Both the position numbers and the translations under genes were made by a program. Positions 1 to 8,276 of a stretch of 24,765 nucleotides of DNA are shown here, in pieces. Numbering within the stretch: position 1 is the stretch's first letter; every line of letters starts with the position of its first letter. The notes below the pieces were generated by a model. It searched no databases, had not been told where the DNA came from, and saw only the letters and a program-made list of their open reading frames with translations. This stretch comes from RHKX01 sp964641695 (GTDB lineage: Bacteria; Actinomycetota; Thermoleophilia; Solirubrobacterales; 70-9): positions 1 to 24,765 of the forward strand of contig CAZXKG010000030.1 of NCBI GenBank assembly GCA_964641695.1, given 5' to 3'.

Positions 1-1
1 G

Positions 2-412
2 GTGAAGGAGACGCTCGGCAACACGCTGATCCCCGAGGTCCAGACCGACTTCATCTACGCCCTGATCGTCAACGAGCTCGGCCTCTTCGGCGGCTGCGCG
101 GTCGTCGTCATCTACGGCCTGATCGCGGCGCGCGGGTTCAAGATCGCGACCATCGCCCGCGACGGCTTCTCCAAGCTCCTGGCGGCCGGCCTCTCCGCCG
201 TCTTCGCGCTGCAGGCGTTCGTGATCATCGGCGGCGTGATCCGCGTGATCCCGCTGACGGGGGTGACGCTCCCCCTGATCAGCTACGGCGGCAGCTCGGT
301 GATCGCGAACATGGTCCTGGTCGCGCTGTTGCTGCTGATCTCCGAGCGCGCCCGCCGCCCCGAGCCCGACTCCCCCCAGCGCGTGGTGGACGTGGGGGTG
401 GTGGGCCGGTGA
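2..412 (+). CDS. FtsW/RodA/SpoVE-family SEDS glycosyltransferase, C-terminal end
   Basis: SEDS proteins polymerise lipid II glycan strands at the membrane and work with a class B penicillin-binding protein, here the next gene. The window begins inside the gene, so the apparent GTG at base 2 is not the true start; about two thirds of a normal ~400-residue protein lies upstream. The visible 136 residues carry the family's late conserved block IPEVQTDFIYALIVNELG (near residues 11-28), then two hydrophobic segments, then TGVTLPLISYGGSS (near residues 87-100), the signature before the last transmembrane helix. The tail is short, arginine-rich and probably cytoplasmic. The stop overlaps the start of pbpA as GTGA, so the two are translationally coupled. 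The pbpA-pknB context matches the mycobacterial rodA-pbpA-pknA-pknB order, so RodA is as likely as FtsW; the fragment cannot decide. Confidence 0.93.
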   Translation: MKETLGNTLIPEVQTDFIYALIVNELGLFGGCAVVVIYGLIAARGFKIATIARDGFSKLLAAGLSAVFALQAFVIIGGVIRVIPLTGVTLPLISYGGSSVIANMVLVALLLLISERARRPEPDSPQRVVDVGVVGR

Positions 413-1866
413 ACGCCCCGATCGTGCGCATCTACGCGGCCGTGCTGGTTCTGTTCGCGCTGCTCGTCGGCTTCACCAGCAACTGGGCGGTCTTCGACGC
501 CGACGAGCTCGAGGCGCAGACCGAGAACAAGCGACCCCTGTTCGAGGCGCAGCAGATCAAGCGCGGCAAGATCACCAGCGCCGACGGCGTCGTGATCGCC
601 AACAGCAAGAAGGAGGGCAGCGCCGAGTCGACCCGCTTCGTCCGCCGCTACCCGCAGGGGAGCCTGTTCGGAAACCCGATCGGCTACAGCTTCATCACCC
701 AGGGCAACTCCGCCTTCGAGCAGTTCGAGAACGACGTCCTCACCGGCCAGGACAACGAGTTCCTCTCGATCCTCGACCAGATCCGCGGCCGCAGCCCGGA
801 GGGCAGCAACATCGTCACCACGCTCGACGCGGGAGCCCAGCAGGTCGCGACGGACCAGCTCCAGGCGACGGGTCGCCCGGGGGCCGTCGTCGCGCTCCAG
901 CCCCAAACCGGCGCGGTGCTGGCGATGGCGAGCACCCCGGGATTCGATCCCAACGCCGTGCCCACGGACATGGAGTCGCTGAACACGGCCGACCCGCCGG
1001 TGCTGGCGAACCGGACCGTCCAGGATCTCTACCCACCGGGCTCGACGTTCAAGGTCGTGACCGCGGCCGCCGCGCTCGACTCCGGCGCCGCCACCCCGGA
1101 CACGACCTTCGACGGCTCCTCGCCGCAGGAGTTCAGCGGCGTCGACCTCTCCAACGCCGGCGGCGCTCAGTACGGCGTGATCGACATGCGCACCGCCCTC
1201 ACCCACTCGGTCAACACCTACTTCGCCCAGCTCGGCGAGGAGGTGGGCGCGGAGACGCTGCTCGAGTACATGGACCGCTTCGGCTTCGGCTCCGACCCGC
1301 AGCTGCAGCTCCCCGACGACCAGATGGCGGCGAGCGGCATCTTCGTGATCGGCAAGCGCGGGTTCAAGCAGGTCGACTCCGACTTCGACATCGCCCGCGT
1401 CGCGATCGGACAGGGCGGCGCCGAGGGCGAGGTCCGCGCCTCGGCGATGCAGATGGCCGAGGTGACCGCGGCGATCGCCAACCAGGGCACGCTGATGAAG
1501 CCGACCCTGATCGGGCAGATCACCGATCCCGACGGTCGCGTCACCGACGAGCTCGACCCCTCGAAGCAGAGCGACGTCGTCAGCCCTGAAACTGCGTCGG
1601 AGCTGGCCGACATGATGACCAGCGTGGTCGACGAAGGAACGGCAGCAGCGCTCTCGCTCGGCGGCACCTCGTTCGCGGGGAAGACCGGCACCGCGGAGAT
1701 CAACATCGAGCAGGACCTGGCGCGGCCGTGGTTCATCGCCTTCGCCCCCGTCGAGGATCCCCAGGTTGCGATCGCGGTGACCACCGATCCCTGCACCGGC
1801 TGCTTCGGTGGCGAGGTCGCCGGCCCCATCGCGACCGCGGTCATGGGAGAGTTGCTGGGCGGATGA
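409..1866 (+). CDS. pbpA: Penicillin-binding protein, class B transpeptidase (PbpA-like)
   Basis: This D,D-transpeptidase cross-links peptidoglycan stem peptides on the outer face of the membrane. One N-terminal transmembrane anchor lies at about residues 8-27, followed by a dimerisation-type region and the transpeptidase domain from about residue 160. All three catalytic motifs are present: STFK (nucleophile S212, K215), SVN (S267-N269) and KTG (K425-G427). The length of 485 residues is close to mycobacterial PbpA and shorter than PBP2 or FtsI of Gram-negatives; there are no C-terminal PASTA domains. The GTG start at 409 overlaps the upstream stop by 4 bases, and the stop overlaps the pknB ATG as ATGA. 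It should be the partner of the upstream SEDS protein. Family assignment is sure; the exact orthology to PbpA rather than FtsI rests on length and on the pknB neighbour. Confidence 0.95.
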   Translation: MNAPIVRIYAAVLVLFALLVGFTSNWAVFDADELEAQTENKRPLFEAQQIKRGKITSADGVVIANSKKEGSAESTRFVRRYPQGSLFGNPIGYSFITQGNSAFEQFENDVLTGQDNEFLSILDQIRGRSPEGSNIVTTLDAGAQQVATDQLQATGRPGAVVALQPQTGAVLAMASTPGFDPNAVPTDMESLNTADPPVLANRTVQDLYPPGSTFKVVTAAAALDSGAATPDTTFDGSSPQEFSGVDLSNAGGAQYGVIDMRTALTHSVNTYFAQLGEEVGAETLLEYMDRFGFGSDPQLQLPDDQMAASGIFVIGKRGFKQVDSDFDIARVAIGQGGAEGEVRASAMQMAEVTAAIANQGTLMKPTLIGQITDPDGRVTDELDPSKQSDVVSPETASELADMMTSVVDEGTAAALSLGGTSFAGKTGTAEINIEQDLARPWFIAFAPVEDPQVAIAVTTDPCTGCFGGEVAGPIATAVMGELLGG

Positions 1867-3683
1867 AGCTGGAGCAGGGAATCGTCGTCGACGGGCGCTA
1901 CCGCCTGATCGAGCGGATCGGGAGCGGCGGCATGGCCGACGTCTGGCGCGCCCACGACTCGGAGCTGGGCCGCGACGTCGCGCTCAAGCTCCTGCACGAG
2001 AACTTCGCCCGCGACAAGGAGTTCGTCGAGCGCTTCCGTCGCGAGGCCTCCTCGGCGGCGGGGCTGCAGCATCCGAACGTGGTCGGGGTCTTCGACCGGG
2101 GGGAGTTCGAGGACAGCTACTACATCGCGATGGAGCTGGTCGAGGGCACCTCGCTCCGCGCCCTGATCACCCAGGGCCTGAAGGTCGACGAGGCGATCGA
2201 GGTGACGCGGCAGATGCTCGCCGCCTCCCAGTTCGCCCACGAGAAGGGGATCGTGCATCGGGATCTGAAGCCGATGAACGTCCTGATCGACCGCGAGGGG
2301 CGGGTCCGCGTGACCGACTTCGGCATCGCCCGCGCCGGCGGCTCGGAGATCACCCGCACGGGCTCGGTGATGGGGACCGCTCAGTACCTGAGTCCCGAGC
2401 AGGCGCAGGGGATGGACGTGACCGCCGCCTCCGACATCTACTCGATCGGCGTGATCCTCTTCGAGATGCTCTGCGGGCGGGTGCCCTTCGACGGGGACAA
2501 CGCCGTCGCGATCGCGATGAAGCAGGTCGCCGAGGAGCCGGTCGCCCCGAGCTCGATCAACCCCGCGGTGCCGCCGGCGCTCGACGCGATCGTGCTCAGG
2601 GCGCTCGCCAAGGACCCGGCGCGACGGTTCGCCTCGGCCGCGCAGATGTCGGCCGCTCTCGACGCCGCCGAGAGCGATCCCGGAACGCCGATGGAGACCG
2701 GCCGCCTCGCCGCGATGGTCGCCGACGAGGAGAAGGGCGGCAACCGCAGGCGCTGGATCATCGCGGGCGTGATCGCCCTGCTGATCGCCGCCGGCGCGCT
2801 CGCCTGGTTTCTGACCCGACCCGAGATGGCGACGGTTCCCGAGGTGGTGGGGGAGAGCCAGACGGACGCGACGATCGAGCTCCAGGAGGCGGGCTTCGAA
2901 GTGGACGTGGACCTGATCGAGAGCGCCGTCCCGGAGGACGAGGTGATCGAGCAGGATCCGCGCGGCGGCGAGGAGGCCGAGGTCGACTCGACCGTGACGC
3001 TCACCGTCAGCCTCGGCCCCGGCACGGTCGCCGTGCCGCGCGTCGCCGGGATGCCCGCGCAGCAGGCCCGGCGAACGTTGCGCGACGCGGGCTTCGAGGT
3101 CGAGGTCGACAAGCGCTCCTCCGAGTCGGTCCCCAAGGGCCGTGCGATCGGCACCGACCCCTCGCAGGGCACGAGCCTGGAGGACGGCGAGACGGTCACC
3201 CTGATCGTCTCCACCGGCGCCGCCCGGATCGAGGTCCCGAACGTGATCGGCCTCGACCGGGTCGAGGCCACCCAGCAGCTTCGCCAGGCCGGCTTCACGG
3301 TCAACGCCACGCCGACCGACTCCGACGAGCCCGAGGACACGGTCCTCTCGCAGAACCCGAGCGCCGGCGAGACCTTGAAGGAAGGCGGCATCGTCCGCAT
3401 CACCTACTCGAACGGGGTCGGGACGATCGAGCTGGAGGACTTCGTCGGCCAGAAGCTGACCTACGCGCAGCGCCGCCTCGGCAACCTCGGCCTCTCGATC
3501 TCGACGATCTCCGAGGAGACCGACGATCCCAGCGAGGACGGGATCGTGCTCAAGCAGGCACCGCCGTCGGGGAGCAACCTCAGCCCCGGTGACCGGGTGA
3601 CGCTGACGGTCGGCGAGTACGTCGAGCCGGATCAGCCGGATCGAACCGAGACGACGACGCCGGAGGAGAACGCGCAGCGGTGA
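1863..3683 (+). CDS. pknB: Membrane Ser/Thr protein kinase with four PASTA domains (PknB-like)
   Basis: This Hanks-type kinase senses muropeptides or lipid II through external PASTA domains and phosphorylates cell-wall and division proteins. The 606-residue product has a complete kinase domain: glycine loop GSGGMADV (20-27), ATP lysine K42, catalytic HRD with D134 and K136, DFG at 152-154, and SPEQ in place of APE. A juxtamembrane linker leads to one transmembrane helix at about 298-317. Four PASTA repeats follow at about 322-385, 386-452, 453-518 and 519-586, with an acidic/threonine tail. The fourth is the most divergent. The ATG at 1863 is chosen because it overlaps the pbpA stop and places the glycine loop at the usual distance; an open frame extends upstream to 1728 but lies inside pbpA. 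The 3' end overlaps ddl as GTGA. Confidence 0.96.
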   Translation: MKLEQGIVVDGRYRLIERIGSGGMADVWRAHDSELGRDVALKLLHENFARDKEFVERFRREASSAAGLQHPNVVGVFDRGEFEDSYYIAMELVEGTSLRALITQGLKVDEAIEVTRQMLAASQFAHEKGIVHRDLKPMNVLIDREGRVRVTDFGIARAGGSEITRTGSVMGTAQYLSPEQAQGMDVTAASDIYSIGVILFEMLCGRVPFDGDNAVAIAMKQVAEEPVAPSSINPAVPPALDAIVLRALAKDPARRFASAAQMSAALDAAESDPGTPMETGRLAAMVADEEKGGNRRRWIIAGVIALLIAAGALAWFLTRPEMATVPEVVGESQTDATIELQEAGFEVDVDLIESAVPEDEVIEQDPRGGEEAEVDSTVTLTVSLGPGTVAVPRVAGMPAQQARRTLRDAGFEVEVDKRSSESVPKGRAIGTDPSQGTSLEDGETVTLIVSTGAARIEVPNVIGLDRVEATQQLRQAGFTVNATPTDSDEPEDTVLSQNPSAGETLKEGGIVRITYSNGVGTIELEDFVGQKLTYAQRRLGNLGLSISTISEETDDPSEDGIVLKQAPPSGSNLSPGDRVTLTVGEYVEPDQPDRTETTTPEENAQR

Positions 3684-4660
3684 AGGTGGCGGTGATCCGC
3701 GGGGGTCGCTCCAGCGAGCACGAGGTCTCGCTGCGCTCCGGCGCATCGGTCGCCGCCGGTCTCCGCGAGGCCGGCCACGAGATCGTCGACGTCGTGATCG
3801 AGCGCGACGGGCGCTGGGTCAGCAGGGGGGAGGAGCTGACGCTGAAGCCCACCGCGGGGCTGCTCGGCGCCGATGCCGCCTTCCCGATCCTGCACGGCCC
3901 CTTCGGCGAGGACGGGACGGTCCAGGGCGTCCTCGAGTACCTGGACCTGCCCTACGTAGGCCCTGGTGTCCTGGCGGCGGCGATCACGATCGACAAGCTC
4001 ACGTTCAAGCGCCTGCTGCGCGATCGCGGGGTGCCCCAGGTCGGCTTCTGCCAGGCGGGAGATCCGGACGTGGCGGGCGGGGAGTGGCGCGATCGCGTGG
4101 CCGAGCTCGCCAGCCCCGTCTGGGTGAAGCCCTCGCGGCTGGGGTCGAGCGTCGGGATCGTCAAGGTGGAGGATCCCGCCAGGCTCGACGATGCCGTCCG
4201 CGAGGCGCTCTCCTTCGACCCGCGCGTGATCGTCGAGGCGCACTGCGATGGTCGCGAGGTCGAGTGCTCGGTGATCGGCAACGAGGTTCCTGAGACGTCC
4301 CTTCCCGGCCAGGTCGTGATGGAAGCCGATTGGTACGACTACGAGGCCAAGTACGAGCCGGGGGGGATGAACCTCGTGGTCCCGCCGCCGATCGGCGAGG
4401 AGCTGATCGCGGAGGTGCGCGCGCTCGCCGCCGAGGTCTACCTGCACTGCGGCTGCTCCGGGCTGGCTCGCTGCGACTTCTTCGTCACCGAGGCGGGGGA
4501 GGTGCTCGTCAACGAGCTCAACACCCTGCCCGGCTTCACCGAGACGAGCGTGTTCGGGAAGTTGTTCGAGGCGAGCGGACTGCCTTACTCGCAGCTCTGC
4601 GATCGCCTCGTCCAGCTCGCGATCGAGCGCCACCGCCGCGAGCGCTCGTTCAAGTACTGA
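3680..4660 (+). CDS. ddl: D-alanine--D-alanine ligase
   Basis: This cytoplasmic ATP-grasp enzyme joins two D-alanines to give the terminal dipeptide of the peptidoglycan precursor. The 326 residues cover the whole family: GGRSSEHEVSLRSG (8-21, with E15 as in DdlB), HGPFGEDGTVQG in the N-terminal domain, the phosphate/ATP-binding KPSRLGSSVGI, the YDYEAKY loop that closes over the substrate, and RCDFF...NELNTLPGFT with the Mg-binding acidic and Asn residues. The conserved serine and glycine loop GSSVG is intact, and the Tyr in the YDYEAKY loop favours D-Ala over D-lactate in the second site. The GTG start at 3680 overlaps the pknB stop by 4 bases, making ddl the last gene of the SEDS-pbpA-pknB operon. 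Placing ddl directly after pknB differs from mycobacteria. Only 25 bases separate it from the convergent kinase; I see no clear terminator there. Confidence 0.97.
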   Translation: MKVAVIRGGRSSEHEVSLRSGASVAAGLREAGHEIVDVVIERDGRWVSRGEELTLKPTAGLLGADAAFPILHGPFGEDGTVQGVLEYLDLPYVGPGVLAAAITIDKLTFKRLLRDRGVPQVGFCQAGDPDVAGGEWRDRVAELASPVWVKPSRLGSSVGIVKVEDPARLDDAVREALSFDPRVIVEAHCDGREVECSVIGNEVPETSLPGQVVMEADWYDYEAKYEPGGMNLVVPPPIGEELIAEVRALAAEVYLHCGCSGLARCDFFVTEAGEVLVNELNTLPGFTETSVFGKLFEASGLPYSQLCDRLVQLAIERHRRERSFKY

Positions 4661-4685
4661 GGGCTCGCCCCTGGAGCGATCGCGG

Positions 4686-6170
4686 TCAGCCCAGCAGCCG
4701 AGCGTCGAAGATCTCGGCGACCCCGTCGGGAACGCTGCTGATCCAGATCAGGAACCAGCGGTTCGCCGTGCTCGTGTTCAGGTCGGCGATCTGCGGGCTC
4801 TCGTCGGCGGTGATCTTGCCGGTCAGCGGACCGCCCCAGTCGAGCAGCTCGCTCGGCGGGTTCTTGCGGTCTGAGCCGAACACCTCGTAGGTCCAGCCAC
4901 CGGCGTCGGTGCGTAGTTGAAGCTGGCTCGGAGTGATCGACTCGCCGGCGTCGAGGATCAGCCCGACCCCTTCCTTGCCGGCGCCCGCGAAGTCGGCGAT
5001 GTACTCCTCGGTGCTCCAGCCGGTGCCCTTCGGGTCCCCGTCGAACACGAACCCGGTCTCGTCCGGGTGCTCCTGGTCGTCGCCACCGGATGTGAGCGGG
5101 TCGAAGTCCTCGACGCCGACGATCGGGAACGGCGTCTCGGATGTGGTCGCCGACGTCGTCGGCTCCGGCTCACGATCGTCGCGGCCGCTCAGCGCCGCGA
5201 TCGCGATCGCGGCGGCGGCAACGGCGAGCAGACCGATCACGCCCGCCCAGGAGATCCGCCGCCGGGTGAAGATCCGCCGCCGCTTCTGCGGCACCGAGTC
5301 GAGGACCGACGTCGCTCCCTCGCCGGCGCCGCCGGCTCGGGCGACCTCGACCTCGAGCGCGTTCTCGAGCTCGTAGAGGAAGGAGTTCATGTCCGGGTAG
5401 CGGTCGCCCGGGTCCTTGGCGGTCGCCCGCTCGACCGTCGCCGCGAGCGCCGCGGATGCCTCCGGGCGGCTGTGCTGGACGGAGGGGACGAGCTCGTTGA
5501 CGTGCTTCATCGCCACGCCTACCTGGGTCTCGGCCACGAACGGGACCGTCCCGGCGAGCATCTCGTAGAGGACGATGCCGAGCGAGTAGACGTCGGTGCG
5601 GGCGTCGACCGGCTTGCCCATCGCCTGCTCGGGCGAGACGTAGTCGGTGGTGCCGAGCACGCGGCCGGTCGCGGTCAGGCCGTGGGCCTCGAGCGAGCGG
5701 GCGATCCCGAAGTCGGTGATCTTCGCCCGCCCCTCGGCGTCGATCAGGACGTTCTGCGGTTTCACGTCCCGGTGGACCAGCCGGGCGGCGTGAGCAGCCG
5801 CCAGACCCCGCCCGATCTCGATCGCGTAGGCGGTCGCCTCGTCGAGCGCCAGCTTGCCGGCGGAGTTGATCTTGTGCTTGAGCGTCTCCCCGGGGACGTA
5901 CTCGAAGACGATGAACGGGCGCCCCTCCTCGTCGCCCGCGTCGATCACCGCGACCAGGTTGGGATGGGACAGCTGCGCGACCGCGCGCGCCTCACGACGG
6001 AAGCGCTCGAGCTGGTCCTGCTGATCGGAGATCTCCTGATGGAGGAGCTTGACCGCGACGTGCCTGCCCAGCGTCTCGTCGACGGCCAGGTAGACAGTCG
6101 ACATCCCGCCGCTGCCGAGCTTCGATTCCAGCCGGTAGCGACCGGCCATGGTGGAACCGATCATCGCCAT
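4686..6170 (-). CDS. Membrane Ser/Thr protein kinase with a discoidin-like, MviN-type extracytoplasmic domain
   Basis: A 494-residue Hanks-type kinase. The kinase domain has GSGGMSTV (19-26), ATP lysine K41, HRD with D135 and K137, DFG at 153-155 and SPEQ. A basic stretch precedes one transmembrane helix at about 308-330. The remaining ~160 external residues are not PASTA. They contain EHPDETGFVFDGDPKGTGWS, then GVGLILDAGE and a strand-rich stretch ending in RWFLIWISSVPDG. That order (hydration-dependent D, W-S/T, then GVGL-D-G) resembles the galactose-binding/F5-8-type-C-like domain at the C-terminus of actinobacterial MviN (MurJ). Ligand unknown; a cell-wall glycan is a reasonable guess. 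The ATG at 6170 is taken, but ATGs at residues 3 and 8 are possible and none has a strong ribosome site. It is convergent with ddl, so it has its own promoter within 6171-6437. Confidence 0.93.
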   Translation of the reverse strand: MAMIGSTMAGRYRLESKLGSGGMSTVYLAVDETLGRHVAVKLLHQEISDQQDQLERFRREARAVAQLSHPNLVAVIDAGDEEGRPFIVFEYVPGETLKHKINSAGKLALDEATAYAIEIGRGLAAAHAARLVHRDVKPQNVLIDAEGRAKITDFGIARSLEAHGLTATGRVLGTTDYVSPEQAMGKPVDARTDVYSLGIVLYEMLAGTVPFVAETQVGVAMKHVNELVPSVQHSRPEASAALAATVERATAKDPGDRYPDMNSFLYELENALEVEVARAGGAGEGATSVLDSVPQKRRRIFTRRRISWAGVIGLLAVAAAAIAIAALSGRDDREPEPTTSATTSETPFPIVGVEDFDPLTSGGDDQEHPDETGFVFDGDPKGTGWSTEEYIADFAGAGKEGVGLILDAGESITPSQLQLRTDAGGWTYEVFGSDRKNPPSELLDWGGPLTGKITADESPQIADLNTSTANRWFLIWISSVPDGVAEIFDARLLG

Positions 6171-6437
6171 CTGGTCTCAGTGCGGTCTCGATGGTCTGGG
6201 CTGGACGCCATCACTCCCGAGTATTTTGGATGCTGGCCCTCGGCGCTGCTGCCAGAGTGCCCGGCGAAACGCGGCGTGCGGGGATCTGCGCGTGCGGGGC
6301 TGCCGCGCCGGGGCGCCCGCCTCCAACATCCGTCCATCCCGACACGCGCGCGACGAAGCCGTGTATATGCTTGCGCGCGATTGTCTGGTCCCGCGCTGAC
6401 GCGGCGACCGATTCAGAGCCACGGAAGGGGTAGGGCA
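6171..6437. promoter_or_regulatory. Divergent intergenic region between the kinase and the ELWxxDGT gene
   Basis: These 267 bases separate two divergent starts and must hold both promoters. On the plus strand the only AT-rich hexamers are overlapping TATATG/TATGCT at 6364-6371, which would give a leader of about 60 bases; no convincing -35 was found at the right distance. On the minus strand AATACT (6230-6235) is the best -10 candidate, also without a -35. A purine-rich ribosome site, GGAAGGGG at 6423-6430, lies 7 bases before the ATG at 6438. Nothing else recognisable. Confidence 0.35.
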
Positions 6438-8276
6438 ATGAGCGCGAGGGAACGACGTGCGAAGGAGAAGCGTCGGCGTACAAGTCTGCTCAAGCGCTCG
6501 GCGGTCGTCTCGACGGCTGCCGCATGCATCGTCGCGGGCCATGCGAGCGCCGCCGACGGCGAGCTGACTGCCACGCAGATCAAGGACATCAACCCCGGCC
6601 TGCCCGACGGCGATCCCAACGACATCGTCAACTTCGACGGCATCGCCTACTTCAACGCCGAGACCGAGGCGTCGGGTGAGGAGCTCTGGAAGTCCGACGG
6701 CACCGCGGTGGGCACCGTCCTGGTCAAGGACATCAAGCCGGGGACTGACGACAGCGATCCCGACGACCTCACCGTCGTCGGCAGCACGGTCTACTTCACA
6801 GCCGACGACGGCGCCAATGGCTACGAGCTCTGGAAGTCCGACGGCACCGCGGCGGGCACCGTCCCGGTCAAGGACATCAGGTCGGGCGGCTCCGGTTCCT
6901 ATCCCAACTACTTGACCAACGTCAACGGCACCCTCTACTTCACCGCCGACGACGGCACGGACGATCGCGAGCTGTGGAAGTCCGACGGCACCGAGGCGGG
7001 CACCGTCCCGGTCAAGGACATCGACCCGGGTTCCGACTCCGACCCGCGGGAGCTCACCAACGTCAACGGCACCCTCTACTTCACCGCCGACGACGGCGCC
7101 AATGGCTACGAGCTCTGGAAGTCCGACGGCACCGAGGCGGGCACCGTCCCGGTCAAGGACATCAGGTCGAGCCCCTCCGCCGACTTCGGCAGCTACCCCG
7201 ACTTCCTGACCAACGTCAACGGCACCCTCTACTTCACCGCGAACGACGGAGTGGCCGGTCGCGAGCTCTGGAAGTCCGACGGCACCGAGGCGAGCACCGT
7301 CCTGGTCAAGGACATCGTGTCGGGTACCTACGGCAGCAGCTACCCCGACAACGTCACCAACGTCAACGGCACCCTCTTCTTCACCGCGAACGACGACGCC
7401 CATGGTCGCGAGCTCTGGAAGTCCGACGGCACCGAGGCAGGGACGGTTCTGGTCAAGGACATCCACCCGGGAAGCACCTACTACTACGACTCCATCGAGG
7501 GGTTGACGGGGGTAGGCGGCACCCTCTACTTCGCCGCCGATGCCGGGACGACCGGCATGGAGCTCTGGAAGTCCGACGGCACCGAGGCGGGTACGACCTT
7601 GGTCAAGGACATCAGGCCCGGCACCAGGTCCGCCGAGCCCTACGAGCTCACCGACGTCAACGGGACGCTCTTCTTCACCGCTCGTGACGGCACCCACGGC
7701 CGCGAGCTCTGGCAGTCAGACGGCACTTCGACGGGCACCAGCCTGGTCAAGGACATCTACGCAGGCGGCTACAGCGGATATCCTGAGAGTCTCACCGACG
7801 TCAACGGGACGCTCTTCTTCGGCGCTGCAGACGACACCTCCGGCTTCGAGCTCTGGAAGACGAGCGTCACGCCGATCGTCGACCCCCCGATCGTGGATCC
7901 GCCGCCCTCGAACGAGTTCGTCGCTCCCAAGTCCGGCAAGGCCAACACCAAGAAGGGCACCCTGAAGCTGAAGGTGAAGCTGCCGGGCCCGGGGACGCTG
8001 AAGGCCTCGCCGACGACCAAGGCGGGCGAGTCGCCGCCGAAGAAGAAGCAGCTGGTCAAGGGCGCGGAGACCGAGGTCGCCGAGGCCGGCAAGGCCGCGA
8101 TCACGATCAAGCCCTCGAAGAAGGGGCTCGCCAAGCTGAAGAAGTCAGCGAAGAAGTCGAAGGTCGGCAAGCTCAAGGCCTGGGTGAAGCTCACCTTCGC
8201 CCCGGAGGGCGGCGAGCCGAGCTCGCTGGTCCACAAGTACACGCTGAAGCTGAAGCCGAAGAAGAAGCAGCGGTAG
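6438..8276 (+). CDS. Secreted ELWxxDGT tandem-repeat protein
   Basis: A 612-residue exported protein. The first ~42 residues form a Sec/Tat-like signal: a basic stretch with two RR pairs, a hydrophobic core and a cleavage-like AGHASA-A. The body has eight full copies of a ~48-residue repeat whose marker is ELWKSDGTEAGTVLVKDI, from E82 to a ninth degenerate ELWK at E471; each unit also carries the NGTLYFTADDG-type strand. This is the ELWxxDGT repeat family, usually found in large secreted proteins and probably forming a propeller-like beta structure (inference). A proline-rich linker (VDPPIVDPPP) leads to a ~115-residue lysine-rich beta domain of the kind often seen at the ends of Solirubrobacterales secreted proteins. 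The ATG at 6438 is chosen because it begins the signal peptide and has GGAAGGGG upstream; the frame is open much further upstream but antisense to the kinase. Biological role unknown. Confidence 0.9.
   Translation: MSARERRAKEKRRRTSLLKRSAVVSTAAACIVAGHASAADGELTATQIKDINPGLPDGDPNDIVNFDGIAYFNAETEASGEELWKSDGTAVGTVLVKDIKPGTDDSDPDDLTVVGSTVYFTADDGANGYELWKSDGTAAGTVPVKDIRSGGSGSYPNYLTNVNGTLYFTADDGTDDRELWKSDGTEAGTVPVKDIDPGSDSDPRELTNVNGTLYFTADDGANGYELWKSDGTEAGTVPVKDIRSSPSADFGSYPDFLTNVNGTLYFTANDGVAGRELWKSDGTEASTVLVKDIVSGTYGSSYPDNVTNVNGTLFFTANDDAHGRELWKSDGTEAGTVLVKDIHPGSTYYYDSIEGLTGVGGTLYFAADAGTTGMELWKSDGTEAGTTLVKDIRPGTRSAEPYELTDVNGTLFFTARDGTHGRELWQSDGTSTGTSLVKDIYAGGYSGYPESLTDVNGTLFFGAADDTSGFELWKTSVTPIVDPPIVDPPPSNEFVAPKSGKANTKKGTLKLKVKLPGPGTLKASPTTKAGESPPKKKQLVKGAETEVAEAGKAAITIKPSKKGLAKLKKSAKKSKVGKLKAWVKLTFAPEGGEPSSLVHKYTLKLKPKKKQR
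6681..7862 (+). repeat. In-gene tandem repeats encoding ELWxxDGT units
   Basis: Nine copies of GAGCTCTGG-type sequence begin the conserved core at about 141-153 base spacing, always in frame. Cores two (from about 6802) and four (from about 7087) are nearly identical over about 85 bases, differing at one codon (GCG/GAG), which suggests recent internal duplication or gene conversion. The eighth and ninth cores are more diverged. Confidence 0.9.

Noticed and set aside
1218..3746. 842-residue minus-strand open frame opposite pbpA/pknB
   Set aside because: It is a GC-rich antisense shadow: low-complexity Arg/Gly/Asp/Leu composition, no domain, and it lies wholly opposite genes with clear catalytic motifs.
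4917..6437. Upstream extension of the ELWxxDGT frame
   Set aside because: It is antisense to a complete kinase gene and has no domain; the signal peptide starts at 6438.
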